In this document: piece by piece, positions 1 to 7,523 of the stretch
Position numbering within the stretch: position 1 is the stretch's first letter
Layout of the letters: the number at the start of each line of letters is the position of its first letter
From: Sphingomonadales bacterium
GTDB taxonomy: Bacteria; Pseudomonadota; Alphaproteobacteria; Sphingomonadales; Sphingomonadaceae
DNA: 11,301 nt
Direction: 5' to 3'
NCBI GenBank assembly: GCA_013298745.1
Contig: JAAFIT010000039.1
Coordinates: 1-11,301, forward strand
Notes under the pieces: model-generated
Told to the model about the DNA's origin: nothing
The model's database searches: none
The model's input: only the letters and a program-made list of their open reading frames with translations
Position numbers and translations under genes: made by a program

Positions 1-930
1 GCGACCGTAGGTGGCGTCGCCGGTGGCACCGAACAGTTTATAGGCAGCAACGCCCGGCAGCACGACGATGGCCGGCACGATCATCAGCCGGATGACTCCG
101 GCGGCGAAGACGCCTTTCTGGCCCTCGCGCAAATTTGGTGCCGCCATTGCGCGCTGGGTGATGGTCTGGTTGGTCGACCAATAGAACATCTGGATGAAGA
201 TCATGCCGGTCAGCAGCGTCTGCCACGGAATGGGGGAGTCGGGACCGCCGACCATGCTCAGCCGTTCGGCGGGAATGCCGTCGAACGACCAGCCAATCGC
301 TGACATGGCGAGCACGACCACGGCCAGTGCGCTGCCGAGCACGCCGACGCCGGCAATTGTGTCATAGACGGCGACGGCGCGCAGCCCGCCGAGAATGGCG
401 TAGAGCGACCCAGCGACGCCGAGCACGGCGGCCAGCGGCAACAGCGGCAGATCGACGCCCGAGACGGTGCGCAGGAACAACGCGCCGGTGTAGAGTGCGA
501 TCGGCAGGTAGATGAAGATGTTGCCGACAAGGAACAGCGCCGACACCAGCGCGCGAAGGTGTTTCGAGCCGTACTTCTTCTGCAGCAATTCGGTCGTCGT
601 CGTGCAGTTGTTGCGATAGTAGATCGGCAGGAAAATCAGCGCGAGCATGGCGAGGCCGAACACCGCCGACAGCTCCCACCATGACAGCAGCAGCATCTGG
701 TTGCCATTCATGCCGACCAGTTGCTCGGTCGACAGGTTGGTGAGGGTGATCGATCCGGCAATGAATGGCCATTTCAGCCCGCCGCCGGCCAGAAAGAACT
801 CGCGATTGCTGTTGGTGTTGCGGCCCGCCGTTTCCCCGGCTGCGCGGGCCATGCGGCGCACCTGCCACCAGGTCGCCAGCGCCATGGCGATGGTCAGCGC
901 TGCGAAAACGCCGATCTGGACGATATTCAA
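1..930 (-). CDS. SSS-family sodium:solute symporter (SGLT-like), 3'-truncated by window edge
   Basis: Inner-membrane transporter of the sodium:solute symporter family (TC 2.A.21), most like the sugar branch (vSGLT/YidK type); the substrate is not deducible. The reading frame is open for 310 codons and runs off the window. It shows a first membrane segment at residues 4-22, the family stretch EFFLAGGGLKW (44-54), STEQLVGM (67-74) in the sugar-contact helix 2, a repeated series of hydrophobic helices, and WSTNQTITQR (251-260), which corresponds to the substrate-facing NQ helix of vSGLT. Sugar members are usually 500-600 aa, so the C-terminal part is missing. No ATG fits the start. I chose TTG at 930-928 because GGGGGGAG (complement of 937-944) lies 6 nt upstream; the in-frame TTG at 936-934 would abut the ribosome site. 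The gene points away from the tRNA-Val gene and has no visible partner. Confidence 0.88.
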   Translation of the reverse strand, partial: MNIVQIGVFAALTIAMALATWWQVRRMARAAGETAGRNTNSNREFFLAGGGLKWPFIAGSITLTNLSTEQLVGMNGNQMLLLSWWELSAVFGLAMLALIFLPIYYRNNCTTTTELLQKKYGSKHLRALVSALFLVGNIFIYLPIALYTGALFLRTVSGVDLPLLPLAAVLGVAGSLYAILGGLRAVAVYDTIAGVGVLGSALAVVVLAMSAIGWSFDGIPAERLSMVGGPDSPIPWQTLLTGMIFIQMFYWSTNQTITQRAMAAPNLREGQKGVFAAGVIRLMIVPAIVVLPGVAAYKLFGATGDATYGR

Positions 931-936
931 TCGCAA

Positions 937-944
937 CTCCCCCC
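937..944 (-). promoter_or_regulatory. Unusual G-rich ribosome binding site of the symporter
   Basis: On the minus strand the sequence is GGGGGGAG, 6 nt before the TTG start at 930. It is richer in G than the AAGGAG sites of the receptor and trxB genes in this window. It is exactly complementary (8 of 8) to the loop CTCCCCCC of the predicted sRNA at 7637-7644. Confidence 0.6.
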
Positions 945-975
945 AGCCTCAGGCTGTCGTCTTAGCGGGTGAACG

Positions 976-1004
976 TTGCACGCCGCGCGGCAGCACGCTA
1001 GGGC
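976..1004 (+). promoter_or_regulatory. Possible promoter of the tRNA-Val gene
   Basis: TTGCAC (976-981), a 17-bp spacer, then TAGGGC (999-1004). This would start transcription about 10 nt before the mature 5' end of the tRNA. The -10 match is only moderate, so this is a low-confidence proposal. Confidence 0.3.
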
Positions 1005-1022
1005 TTTGCGACCCGCTGGTCG

Positions 1023-1098
1023 GGGCGATTAGCTCAGTTGGTAGAGCATCTCGTTTACACCGAGAGGGTCGGCGGTTCGAGCCCGTCATCGCCCACCA
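1023..1098 (+). tRNA. tRNA-Val (anticodon TAC), CCA encoded
   Basis: A full cloverleaf can be drawn. The acceptor stem is GGGCGAT (1023-1029) pairing with ATCGCCC (1088-1094), followed by ACCA (1095-1098). The D-stem is GCTC/GAGC. The anticodon stem is TCTCG/CGAGA around loop TTTACAC, with anticodon TAC at 1056-1058, which reads valine GUN codons. The T-arm carries GTTCGAG. The 3' CCA is in the DNA. No integrase gene or repeated tRNA tail is seen nearby, so there is no sign that this tRNA is an integration site. Confidence 0.97.
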
Positions 1099-1184
1099 GT
1101 GCCGGCTCCAAAGCCCCTGCCAAAGTGTTGCCGTGCCGCAACATCCCGCCACCATGTGCAGTTGCAGCAAACTCGTCCCTTTGT

Positions 1185-1206
1185 TGTCAAGAAACTGTCA
1201 CATAAG
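1185..1206 (+). promoter_or_regulatory. Direct repeat and -10-like box upstream of the TonB receptor
   Basis: TGTCA occurs at 1185-1189 and 1196-1200, 11 bp apart (one helical turn), immediately followed by the -10-like CATAAG (1201-1206). This AT-richer patch is the best promoter or operator candidate in the 223 bp between the tRNA and the receptor start. A convincing -35 box at standard spacing is not visible. Transcription from here would give a leader of roughly 110 nt. Confidence 0.3.
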
Positions 1207-1321
1207 TCCCGCAGAGGGCCTGCAGTGAGTCGTGTGCTGGCCGTTGCGTCGGATGCGCGTCAATCGAATGTCATTGCCATTTCGCGGCGCTGCGGCCGCG
1301 GCTTCAACAAGGAGCTTCTCC

Positions 1322-4300
1322 ATGCGTCATCTGCGTCTCGGTTGTGCCATTGCCGCACTCATTGCACCGGCTGCTGCGCTTCATGCCCAGGAAACCACGT
1401 CGAGCATCCGTGGCCAGGTGACCAACGATGCCGGCGCCGGCATTGCAAACGCCACGGTCGTCATCACCCACACGCCTTCGGGTACCCGTTCGACCCAGAC
1501 CACCGATTCGGATGGGAACTTCAACGCGTCGGGTCTGCGCCTCGGCGGCCCCTACACCGTTGCCGTGACGGCGTCGGGCTTCGATCCTGCTTCGGAAGCC
1601 GTTGGCAACCTGCTCGCCGGCACGCCGCAGCGCGTCACGGTGTTCATGGCCCCGGCGGGTCAGACGATCACGGTGACCGCGGGCCGCACGCGTTCGGTGA
1701 TCGCGATCCAGACCGGTGCCGCCACGTCGCTGAACGCGCGTGACATTGCTGGCGTTTCGAACGTCAACCGCGATATCCGCAACCTTGCGGCGCGCAGCCC
1801 GTTGGTGACGCTTGATCCGACCAACGGCGGTGCCATCTCGATTGCCGGGCAGAACAACCGTTTCAACCGCTTTACCGTCGATGGCGTGGCCTTTGGCGAT
1901 CCGTTCGGGCTTGAAGCCGGCGGTCTCGTCTCGACGCGCGGTCCGGTGCCGCTTGATGCCATCGGCGAATTCACCGTCGAAGTCGCGCCGGTCGATGTCC
2001 AGCAGGGCTTCTTCCAGGGCGGCACGATCAACACCCAGCTGAAGTCGGGTGGCAATGATTTCTCGATGCTCGGTGGCTTCTACTACAGCAGCGACAGCCT
2101 GCGCGGCACCCGTGCTGCTGGCCTGACCCGCACTGGCGAATTCAGCTCCAAGATCTTCACGGCACAGGTGACCGGCCCGATCATCAAGGACAAGCTGTTC
2201 TTCGCCGTCACCTATGAAGGTCTGCGCGATACCGTGCCGTTGGCAATCAGCCCCGACAACCTCGGCATCACCCAGGGTCAGATCGATCAGATCGATCAGA
2301 TTGCCGATACGGCCTATGGCTATGACACGCTGGGTGTCGCCGATGGCGTCAAGGAAAACGATGACAAGCTGGTCGCCAAGGTCGACTGGAACATTGCCGA
2401 TGGTCACCGCGCCAGCGCCACTTATATCTACAACAAGGGTAACGCTCTTGCCGGTCAGACCGGAACCGGTCAGCTCACCGCGACCAATCCGAACTTCCAG
2501 CTGAAGTCGAACAACTACGACCAGGGCGCCGTCAACCACTTCGGCATCATCCAGTTCAACGACCAGTGGACGGACAATTTCTCGACCCAGCTGCGCGCCT
2601 CCTATGCCGATTACACCCGCTTACAGGTGCCCTATAATGGCCGTGACTTTGGTGAATTCCGCACCTGCCTTGCACCGACCTCGAGCCTTCCAGCACTGAC
2701 CTGCCCTGCGGGCGTTCGCCAGTTGACCTTTGGTCCAGATATCAGCCGTCAGGCCAATGAGCTTGAATCGACGTCGCTTAACATCGAGTTCCAGGCATCG
2801 TTGAAGATGAACAACCACACGGTGAAGTTCATCGCTGAACGCCGTACCCAGGAGATCCGCAACGTCTTCGCCCAGCGCGTTTCGGGCGCCTGGTATTTCG
2901 ATTCGGTCGCCGATCTGCAGGCCAAGCGCGCCAGCGAACTCGATTTCGCCACGCCGATCCGCGGCGGTATCGATACCGTCACGGCGCTCTTCGAAAACAA
3001 CAGCTGGACCTTCGGCTTGCAGGATACTGTCGATGTCACCGACGATCTGACGGTTATCGCCGGCTTCCGCTGGGATCTGTTCGATACCCCTGACCAGCCG
3101 TTCTTCAACCAGGCGTTTGTTGATCGCTTCGGCTTCGCCAACAATGCGACGCTGAACGGTCGTCATCTGTTCCAGCCGCGCCTTGGCTTGAACTGGAAGG
3201 CATCGGATCGCCTCGCGGTTCGCGGTTCGGCCGGCCTGTTCGGCGGCGGGAGCCCCAACGTCTGGATTTCGAACAACTATTCCAACCCCGGTCCCACGCT
3301 TGGACGTGCGCAGGTTCGCCGCGTTCCCGGCGTCAATGGCGCCGCCGATACTTACACGGTGTCTGGCGTCACCGGTCTGACGGCGGCACAGCAGAACGCC
3401 ATCGGCGCGGCCGCCCTGAATAACGTTTCAGGCGGCACGGGTGTGCCGTCGACGCTGGTGGATGCCATTCGCACCACCGGAACCGCGCAGTCGCCAACCA
3501 ACGCGCTCGATCCGAACTTCGAAGTGCCCTCGACATGGCGTGTTTCGGCGTCGGTCGACTACACCGCCGATTTCGGCGGGCTTGGTGACGATTGGAAGCT
3601 TGGTGCCGACGTGATCTGGTCGCGTGTCAACAATGCGCTGGAATGGACCGATATCCGCTCGGTTCCGACGGGTATCCTGCCCGATGGCCGGCCGCGTTAC
3701 TCGGTGCTGCCCGGTCAGGGCACCACGACCAACACCGACATGCTGCTCACCAACGTCGATGTGGGTTATAGCTGGAATATCGTCGCGCGCTTCGACAAGC
3801 GCTGGGAAAATGGCTTCCGCCTTGGCGGCGCCTATACCTTCCAGCGCGTCAAGGATCAGAATCCCGGCACCTCGTCGGTGGCCTTCTCCAACTATACCAA
3901 CGCCGCTGCGACCGATCCCAACTTTGCCGCTTATGGCACGTCGAACTATCAGCGTGACGATGCGTTCCGCCTCGTCGCCGGCTATGATGCGGCGCTGTTC
4001 GGCGACAACATGACCCGCGTCGAACTTTTCTTCAACAGCCTCTCGGGTCAGCGGTTCAGCTATACCTTTGCCGACCAGGCTTCGGGCAACAATCGCTCGG
4101 CCGTGTTTGGCGTGACCGGCACCAACAACCGCTACAACATCTATGTCCCGAATGTGTCTTCGGCCACCGCCGACCCGCGTGTGGTCTATGCTCCGGGCTT
4201 TGATTTCGCGGGCTTCCAGAACTTCATCCAGAATTCGGAGCTCAACAAATATCAGGGCCAGATCGCGCCGAAGAATATCGGCAAGGCACCGCGCTACAAC

Positions 4301-4591
4301 AAGCTCGACCTGTCGGTCCGTCAGGAAGTGCCGTTCGTTTTCGGCGGCAAGATCGAACTGCTGGCGGATATCGAAAACGTCCTCAACCTCCTCGATTCCG
4401 ATTGGGGCACCATCAAGCAGGTTGCCTTCCCTTACTATGGCACCTTGGCGAACGTGACATGCGGTAACGCAGCCTGCAGCAACTATGTCTATGCCAACCG
4501 TGCCGGCTCGACCTTCGTGCCGCCGGCGCAGGCGGTGAACTTCAACGGCTCGCTTTGGGGCATTCGCTTCGGCGCGCGGGTGAAGTTCTAA
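1322..4591 (+). CDS. TonB-dependent outer-membrane receptor with carboxypeptidase-regulatory-like N-terminus (Oar-like)
   Basis: Outer-membrane active-transport receptor energised by TonB-ExbBD; the ligand is unknown. I chose ATG 1322 (1089 aa) because AAGGAG (1309-1314) lies 7 nt upstream and the protein then opens with a clean signal peptide, residues 1-22, ending ALHA before QETTSS. The frame is open to 1232, but that would put 30 residues before the signal peptide. Residues about 28-115 form a carboxypeptidase-regulatory-like beta domain (IRGQVTNDAGAGIANATV... with DSDGNF). A plug domain follows (about 120-250, including NNRFNRFTVDGVAFGD). The rest is a large barrel ending in WGIRFGARVKF, with the terminal Phe expected of outer-membrane barrels. 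Four cysteines form two close pairs (C449/C461, C1047/C1052), probably disulfides in extracellular loops. The gene stands alone: tRNA upstream, terminator downstream, no transporter partner. The lack of a ligand clue leaves specificity open. Confidence 0.93.
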   Translation: MRHLRLGCAIAALIAPAAALHAQETTSSIRGQVTNDAGAGIANATVVITHTPSGTRSTQTTDSDGNFNASGLRLGGPYTVAVTASGFDPASEAVGNLLAGTPQRVTVFMAPAGQTITVTAGRTRSVIAIQTGAATSLNARDIAGVSNVNRDIRNLAARSPLVTLDPTNGGAISIAGQNNRFNRFTVDGVAFGDPFGLEAGGLVSTRGPVPLDAIGEFTVEVAPVDVQQGFFQGGTINTQLKSGGNDFSMLGGFYYSSDSLRGTRAAGLTRTGEFSSKIFTAQVTGPIIKDKLFFAVTYEGLRDTVPLAISPDNLGITQGQIDQIDQIADTAYGYDTLGVADGVKENDDKLVAKVDWNIADGHRASATYIYNKGNALAGQTGTGQLTATNPNFQLKSNNYDQGAVNHFGIIQFNDQWTDNFSTQLRASYADYTRLQVPYNGRDFGEFRTCLAPTSSLPALTCPAGVRQLTFGPDISRQANELESTSLNIEFQASLKMNNHTVKFIAERRTQEIRNVFAQRVSGAWYFDSVADLQAKRASELDFATPIRGGIDTVTALFENNSWTFGLQDTVDVTDDLTVIAGFRWDLFDTPDQPFFNQAFVDRFGFANNATLNGRHLFQPRLGLNWKASDRLAVRGSAGLFGGGSPNVWISNNYSNPGPTLGRAQVRRVPGVNGAADTYTVSGVTGLTAAQQNAIGAAALNNVSGGTGVPSTLVDAIRTTGTAQSPTNALDPNFEVPSTWRVSASVDYTADFGGLGDDWKLGADVIWSRVNNALEWTDIRSVPTGILPDGRPRYSVLPGQGTTTNTDMLLTNVDVGYSWNIVARFDKRWENGFRLGGAYTFQRVKDQNPGTSSVAFSNYTNAAATDPNFAAYGTSNYQRDDAFRLVAGYDAALFGDNMTRVELFFNSLSGQRFSYTFADQASGNNRSAVFGVTGTNNRYNIYVPNVSSATADPRVVYAPGFDFAGFQNFIQNSELNKYQGQIAPKNIGKAPRYNKLDLSVRQEVPFVFGGKIELLADIENVLNLLDSDWGTIKQVAFPYYGTLANVTCGNAACSNYVYANRAGSTFVPPAQAVNFNGSLWGIRFGARVKF

Positions 4592-4603
4592 GTCGCAGCG
4601 CCG

Positions 4604-4912
4604 CGTGCGTGTAGCGAAGGCTACGCGCCGACAGGCGCAAGACCGGACGGCGAACGAAAAAGGGTGCCCCCAACGGGGCACCCTTTTTTGATTCGTCCGA
4701 TGGCGCGGCTATGCCGCGTTCTTGCTGTCTTCTTCCCTCTAAGATTAGCGGACTCGGCGGCTCAGCCGCCGGCCGCGGGTGAAGTGAAGAAGCGGGGAAG
4801 AAAGAGCACGGGCAAAGCCCGTGCCGACGTCAGACGGGTTCGGCCGCCGAAGGGGCGGCCGCCCCGCTGGCCGATTTCGCGCCTGTCGGCGCGCTTCCCG
4901 GCTGTGCCGGTC
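4604..4912. repeat. Cluster of small perfect hairpins between convergent genes
   Basis: This is the gene-free stretch between the receptor stop and the Lrp stop (4592-4930). Besides the terminator it holds at least seven GC-rich hairpins with 3-5 nt loops: 4607-4628 (9 bp with one G-T, loop GAAG), 4704-4718 (6 bp, TAT), 4755-4771 (7 bp, TCA), 4806-4824 (8 bp, AAA), 4841-4861 (8 bp, GAAGG), 4878-4893 (6 bp, TGTC) and 4898-4910 (5 bp, TGT). The 15-mer CGCGCCGACAGGCGC at 4624-4638 recurs in inverted orientation at 4879-4893. The stems are all perfect or nearly so while their sequences differ, which suggests REP-like elements or a mosaic of them. An open frame crossing this region has no family resemblance or credible start and is not called. 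Confidence 0.6.
4657..4689 (+). terminator. Intrinsic terminator after the TonB receptor (possibly bidirectional)
   Basis: Perfect 9-bp stem GGGTGCCCC (4662-4670) with GGGGCACCC (4675-4683), loop CAAC, flanked by five A's (4657-4661) and six T's (4684-4689). The T run serves the plus-strand receptor gene; the A run would give a U tract on the minus strand too, so it could also stop transcripts coming from the lrp side. Confidence 0.92.
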
Positions 4913-4930
4913 CAGCGCGCTCGCGGCGCT

Positions 4931-5407
4931 TCAATCAACCGGCACCCCCGGCCGCGACAACGCCGTCCTGATCACAAACGAGGTCTTCACACTCTCGACA
5001 TTCGGCGCCGGGGTGAGCTTGCTCGTCAGAAACTTCTGAAATTCCTGCAAATCATGCGCGACGACCTTCAGGATGAAGTCGATTTCGCCATTGAGCATAT
5101 GGCATTCGCGGATCTGGGGCAGGGTGGCGACATGCTCTTCAAAGGCCTTGAGATCGTCCTCTGCTTGGCTTTTCAATGACACCATCGCGAACACGGTGAT
5201 GCCATAACCAAGCGCCTGAGAATCAAGATCGGCGTGATAGCCAAGGATCGTGCCATTTTCCTCAAGCGCGCGAACACGGCGCAGGCAGGGCGGGGCCGTC
5301 AACCCGGCACGTTCGGCCAGATCGACATTGGTGATGCGGCCTTCGGCTTGCAGATGGCGCAGTATAACCCGGTCAATATCGTCGATCGGCAGCCGGGAGC
5401 GATGCAT
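4931..5407 (-). CDS. Lrp/AsnC-family transcriptional regulator
   Basis: Feast/famine DNA-binding regulator of 158 aa, the usual length for the family. The N-terminal winged HTH spans about residues 7-57 (DDIDRVILRHLQAEGRITN, then LTAPPCLRRVRALEENG with the recognition helix). The C-terminal RAM domain (about 70-150) carries the ligand-site pattern LNGEIDFILKV. Such proteins act as dimers to octamers and often sense amino acids; the effector here is unknown. The start ATG (5407-5405) has GGAG 9 nt upstream. It is divergent from trxB across a 158-bp intergenic region and so is placed to regulate both itself and trxB. The lrp-trxB-lysR order is one I recall from Rhizobiales; its conservation in this lineage is inference. 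Confidence 0.93.
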   Translation of the reverse strand: MHRSRLPIDDIDRVILRHLQAEGRITNVDLAERAGLTAPPCLRRVRALEENGTILGYHADLDSQALGYGITVFAMVSLKSQAEDDLKAFEEHVATLPQIRECHMLNGEIDFILKVVAHDLQEFQKFLTSKLTPAPNVESVKTSFVIRTALSRPGVPVD

Positions 5408-5440
5408 ATGGTGAAACTCCGTGGCGTTAAGACAGGCTTT

Positions 5441-5468
5441 GTCATAACATTATTACCGGAACTCGCAA
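5441..5468 (-). promoter_or_regulatory. Candidate lrp promoter with overlapping AT-rich dyad
   Basis: On the minus strand, TTGCGA (5468-5463), a 16-bp spacer and TATGAC (5446-5441) form a plausible promoter. Overlapping its -10 box is the dyad ATAACATTAT (5444-5453, arms ATAA/TTAT), the only AT-rich patch in an otherwise GC-rich divergent region. This is the composition expected of an Lrp-type site, so autoregulation is likely but unproven. No strong trxB promoter could be assigned on the other strand. Confidence 0.35.
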
Positions 5469-5565
5469 GGCGGCCTGTTTGCCGCAGTTTGCGACACCGC
5501 CCGATGTTGGGGGTGCAATAATCCGCCGCAGCGCCTAATTGAAAGCATCGTCAAGGAGTCGTTCC

Positions 5566-6546
5566 GTGCCCGAAGTGCAATCCTCACAGCCCCGCAAGAC
5601 CCAGGTTCTCATCATCGGTTCGGGCCCGGCGGGCTATACAGCCGCCATTTATGCCGCGCGTGCGGCGCTGGCACCGGTGCTGATCGAAGGCTTGCAGCCG
5701 GGTGGCCAGTTGACCATCACGACCGAAGTCGAAAACTGGCCCGGCGATGTCACGGTGCTCGGCCCGAACCTGATGGTACGCATGGCCGAACAGGCCCGCC
5801 ATGTCGGTGCCGACCTGGTTGCGGACATTGTCACGCGGGTCGATTTTTCAAAGCGACCATTCCTGGTCGAATGTGACTCGGGCGCCAGTTTCCTCGCGGA
5901 AACCGTCATCGTCTGCACCGGCGCACAGGCGCGTTGGCTCGGCCTGCCCAATGAAACGAAGTTTCGGGGTTTCGGTGTGTCGGCCTGCGCCACCTGCGAT
6001 GGCTTTTTCTTCCGCGGTAAGACGGTTGCCGTGGTTGGCGGCGGCAACACTGCTGTCGAGGAAGCGCTGTTCCTCACGAATTTCGCGTCGAAGGTGCACC
6101 TTATCCACCGCCGCGATGAATTGCGCGCCGACAAGACCAACCAGGCCCGGTTGCTCGCCAACCCGAAGGTTGAAACCCATTGGAATGCTGAAATTGCCGA
6201 TGTCGAGGGTACCAGCGACCCGTTGACCGTGACCGGCGTGGTGCTGCGCGATACGGTGACCGGTGCCACCCGCCCGCTTGCGTGCGATGGGCTGTTCATT
6301 GCGATCGGCCATGTCCCGGCGACTGCGTTGTTCGCCGGCCAATTGGCGATGGACGATGAAGGTTATCTGATCACGGCGCCGGATTCGACCGCAACCTCGG
6401 TCCCCGGCGTGTTTGCCGCCGGCGACGTCAAGGACAAGCTTTATCGCCAGGCGGTGACCGCCGCCGGCATGGGTTGCATGGCAGCGCTGGAGGCAGAACG
6501 TTTCATGGCCCATGGCGCGCATGCCTTGAGCGAAGCCGCCGAATAG
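5566..6546 (+). CDS. trxB: Thioredoxin-disulfide reductase (NADPH)
   Basis: Cytosolic flavoenzyme that passes electrons from NADPH through FAD and a redox cysteine pair to thioredoxin. I start it at GTG 5566 (326 aa) because AAGGAG (5553-5558) sits 7 nt upstream; the frame extends to a TTG at 5539 that lacks such a site. The FAD dinucleotide fold is at the N-terminus (VLIIGSGPAGYTAAIYAARA), with GGQLTITTEVENWPG after it. The active-site pair is SACATCDG (C141 and C144). The NADPH fold is VAVVGGGNTAVEEA followed by HRRDELRADK, the NADPH-type arginine motif, not the divergent motif of ferredoxin-linked homologs. The C-terminal FAD segment is GVFAAGDVKDKLYRQAVTAAG. Length and motifs are complete. 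The LysR gene follows after 18 bp and is probably co-transcribed; the Lrp gene is divergent. Confidence 0.97.
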   Translation: MPEVQSSQPRKTQVLIIGSGPAGYTAAIYAARAALAPVLIEGLQPGGQLTITTEVENWPGDVTVLGPNLMVRMAEQARHVGADLVADIVTRVDFSKRPFLVECDSGASFLAETVIVCTGAQARWLGLPNETKFRGFGVSACATCDGFFFRGKTVAVVGGGNTAVEEALFLTNFASKVHLIHRRDELRADKTNQARLLANPKVETHWNAEIADVEGTSDPLTVTGVVLRDTVTGATRPLACDGLFIAIGHVPATALFAGQLAMDDEGYLITAPDSTATSVPGVFAAGDVKDKLYRQAVTAAGMGCMAALEAERFMAHGAHALSEAAE

Positions 6547-6564
6547 CGGCGGGAAGGGGCGGCC

Positions 6565-7485
6565 GTGAACCTCGATTGGGAAAAGTTGCGGCTGTTCGAG
6601 GTCGTCGCCGAGGCCGGCAGCTTCACCGAGGCGGCACGGCGGCTACACATGAGCCAGCCAGCGCTGTCGCGGCAGATCGGGGCGCTGGAGGATCAGATCA
6701 GCGCCAAGCTGTTCCATCGCCATGCGCGCGGGCTGGCGATGACGCATGAGGGTGAGCAGTTGCGCGCTGCCACCGCCGACATGCAGGATCGCCTCGAACG
6801 CGCTCGCGACGCCATCGATGCGTCGCGTGATCGGCCGACCGGCGAGATCCGGTTGACCACGACCGTCAGTTTCGGCTCGACCTGGCTGGCACGGCAACTG
6901 GGCGAATTTCTCGATCTCTATCCCGATATCGTCATCAACCTGATGCTGTCGGACAATGATGTCGATCTGGCCAAGCGCGAAGCCGATGTCGCGATTCGCT
7001 TCCATCCGCCGCTGCAATCCGAACTGGTGCAGAAGCCGTTGCTGCCGATCCGCCATTATCTCTGCGCGGCGCCAGAGTATATCGCCCGGCATGGGGTGCC
7101 GCGCAGCGTTGGCGATCTCAACAATCACCGGCTTATTGCCTATGGCGATACGGCGCCGGATTTTCTCAAGGGCATCAACTGGGCGCTCGAACTCGGCCAT
7201 GATGGCGCGCCCCGCGTCGCGGCGCTGTCGATCAACAACAGCTATGGTGTTTTGCAGGCCGTGGAGGCGGGGGCGGGCATCGCAGCGCTGCCCAGCTATC
7301 TCATCCGCTTCTCGGGCAAGGTGAGGGTCGTGCTGCCCGAGATCGAAGGCGCGGTGTTCCGCACCTTCTTTACCTACCCCGCTGAATTGAAGCGCTCGCT
7401 TCGGGTCGCGGCACTGCGTGACTTTCTGGTGGGCCGGATGACGGCAGCCAATCTCGATATCGATCGCTATGCCCTCAGCGCGTAG
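6565..7485 (+). CDS. lsrB: LysR-type regulator resembling LsrB/VtlR
   Basis: LysR-family regulator of 306 aa. The N-terminal winged HTH (about 4-62) reads KLRLFEVVAEAGSFTEAARR, then SQPALSRQIGALED and LFHRHARGL; a linker helix leads to the effector-binding domain (about 92-300). It resembles the Rhizobiales LsrB/VtlR proteins as I remember them (DW-KLR start, LFHRHARGL, LTTTVSFG, FLDLYPDI, HRLIAYG, TYPAELK, RDFLVG), and like them it lies beside trxB; the symbol is an orthology inference. Start GTG 6565 follows GGGAAGGGG at 6551-6559. The protein has one cysteine (C167), so an OxyR-like intramolecular disulfide switch is excluded. Its stop is 6 bp before two palindromes with LysR-box geometry and a predicted sRNA, which suggests the sRNA is its target. 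The effector is unknown. Confidence 0.9.
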   Translation: MNLDWEKLRLFEVVAEAGSFTEAARRLHMSQPALSRQIGALEDQISAKLFHRHARGLAMTHEGEQLRAATADMQDRLERARDAIDASRDRPTGEIRLTTTVSFGSTWLARQLGEFLDLYPDIVINLMLSDNDVDLAKREADVAIRFHPPLQSELVQKPLLPIRHYLCAAPEYIARHGVPRSVGDLNNHRLIAYGDTAPDFLKGINWALELGHDGAPRVAALSINNSYGVLQAVEAGAGIAALPSYLIRFSGKVRVVLPEIEGAVFRTFFTYPAELKRSLRVAALRDFLVGRMTAANLDIDRYALSA

Positions 7486-7491
7486 CGCGCA

Positions 7492-7510
7492 CTATGCACC
7501 AGGTGCATAG
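7492..7510. promoter_or_regulatory. Palindromic operator 1 (LysR box candidate, distal)
   Basis: Perfect 19-bp palindrome CTATGCACCAGGTGCATAG centred on base 7501. The inner 15 bp contain T7495-N11-A7507, the LysR-family box. It lies at about -66 relative to the inferred sRNA start, where LysR regulators place their recognition site. No T run follows, so it is not a terminator. Confidence 0.65.
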
Positions 7511-7523
7511 CTGCGCTGCAATA

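Noticed and set aside
1232..1321. Longer N-terminus of the TonB receptor from 1232
   Set aside because: It would place 30 basic residues before a normal signal peptide and has no good ribosome site; ATG 1322 has AAGGAG at 7 nt.
1304..2539. Long open frame antisense to the TonB receptor
   Set aside because: Arg/Gly-rich low-information translation opposite a clear receptor gene; no ribosome site or motif.
4664..5179. 171-aa plus-strand frame across the hairpin field and antisense to lrp
   Set aside because: It starts inside the terminator, is Arg/Pro-rich and overlaps a convincing Lrp gene.
5539..5565. Longer trxB from TTG 5539
   Set aside because: The added MKASSRSRS has no family support and AAGGAG lies inside it, correctly spaced for GTG 5566.
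7492..7510. NtrC-like site (TGCACC...GGTGCA)
   Set aside because: The half-sites resemble NtrC boxes but the spacing is 1 bp and not about 5 bp, and no sigma-54 promoter follows.
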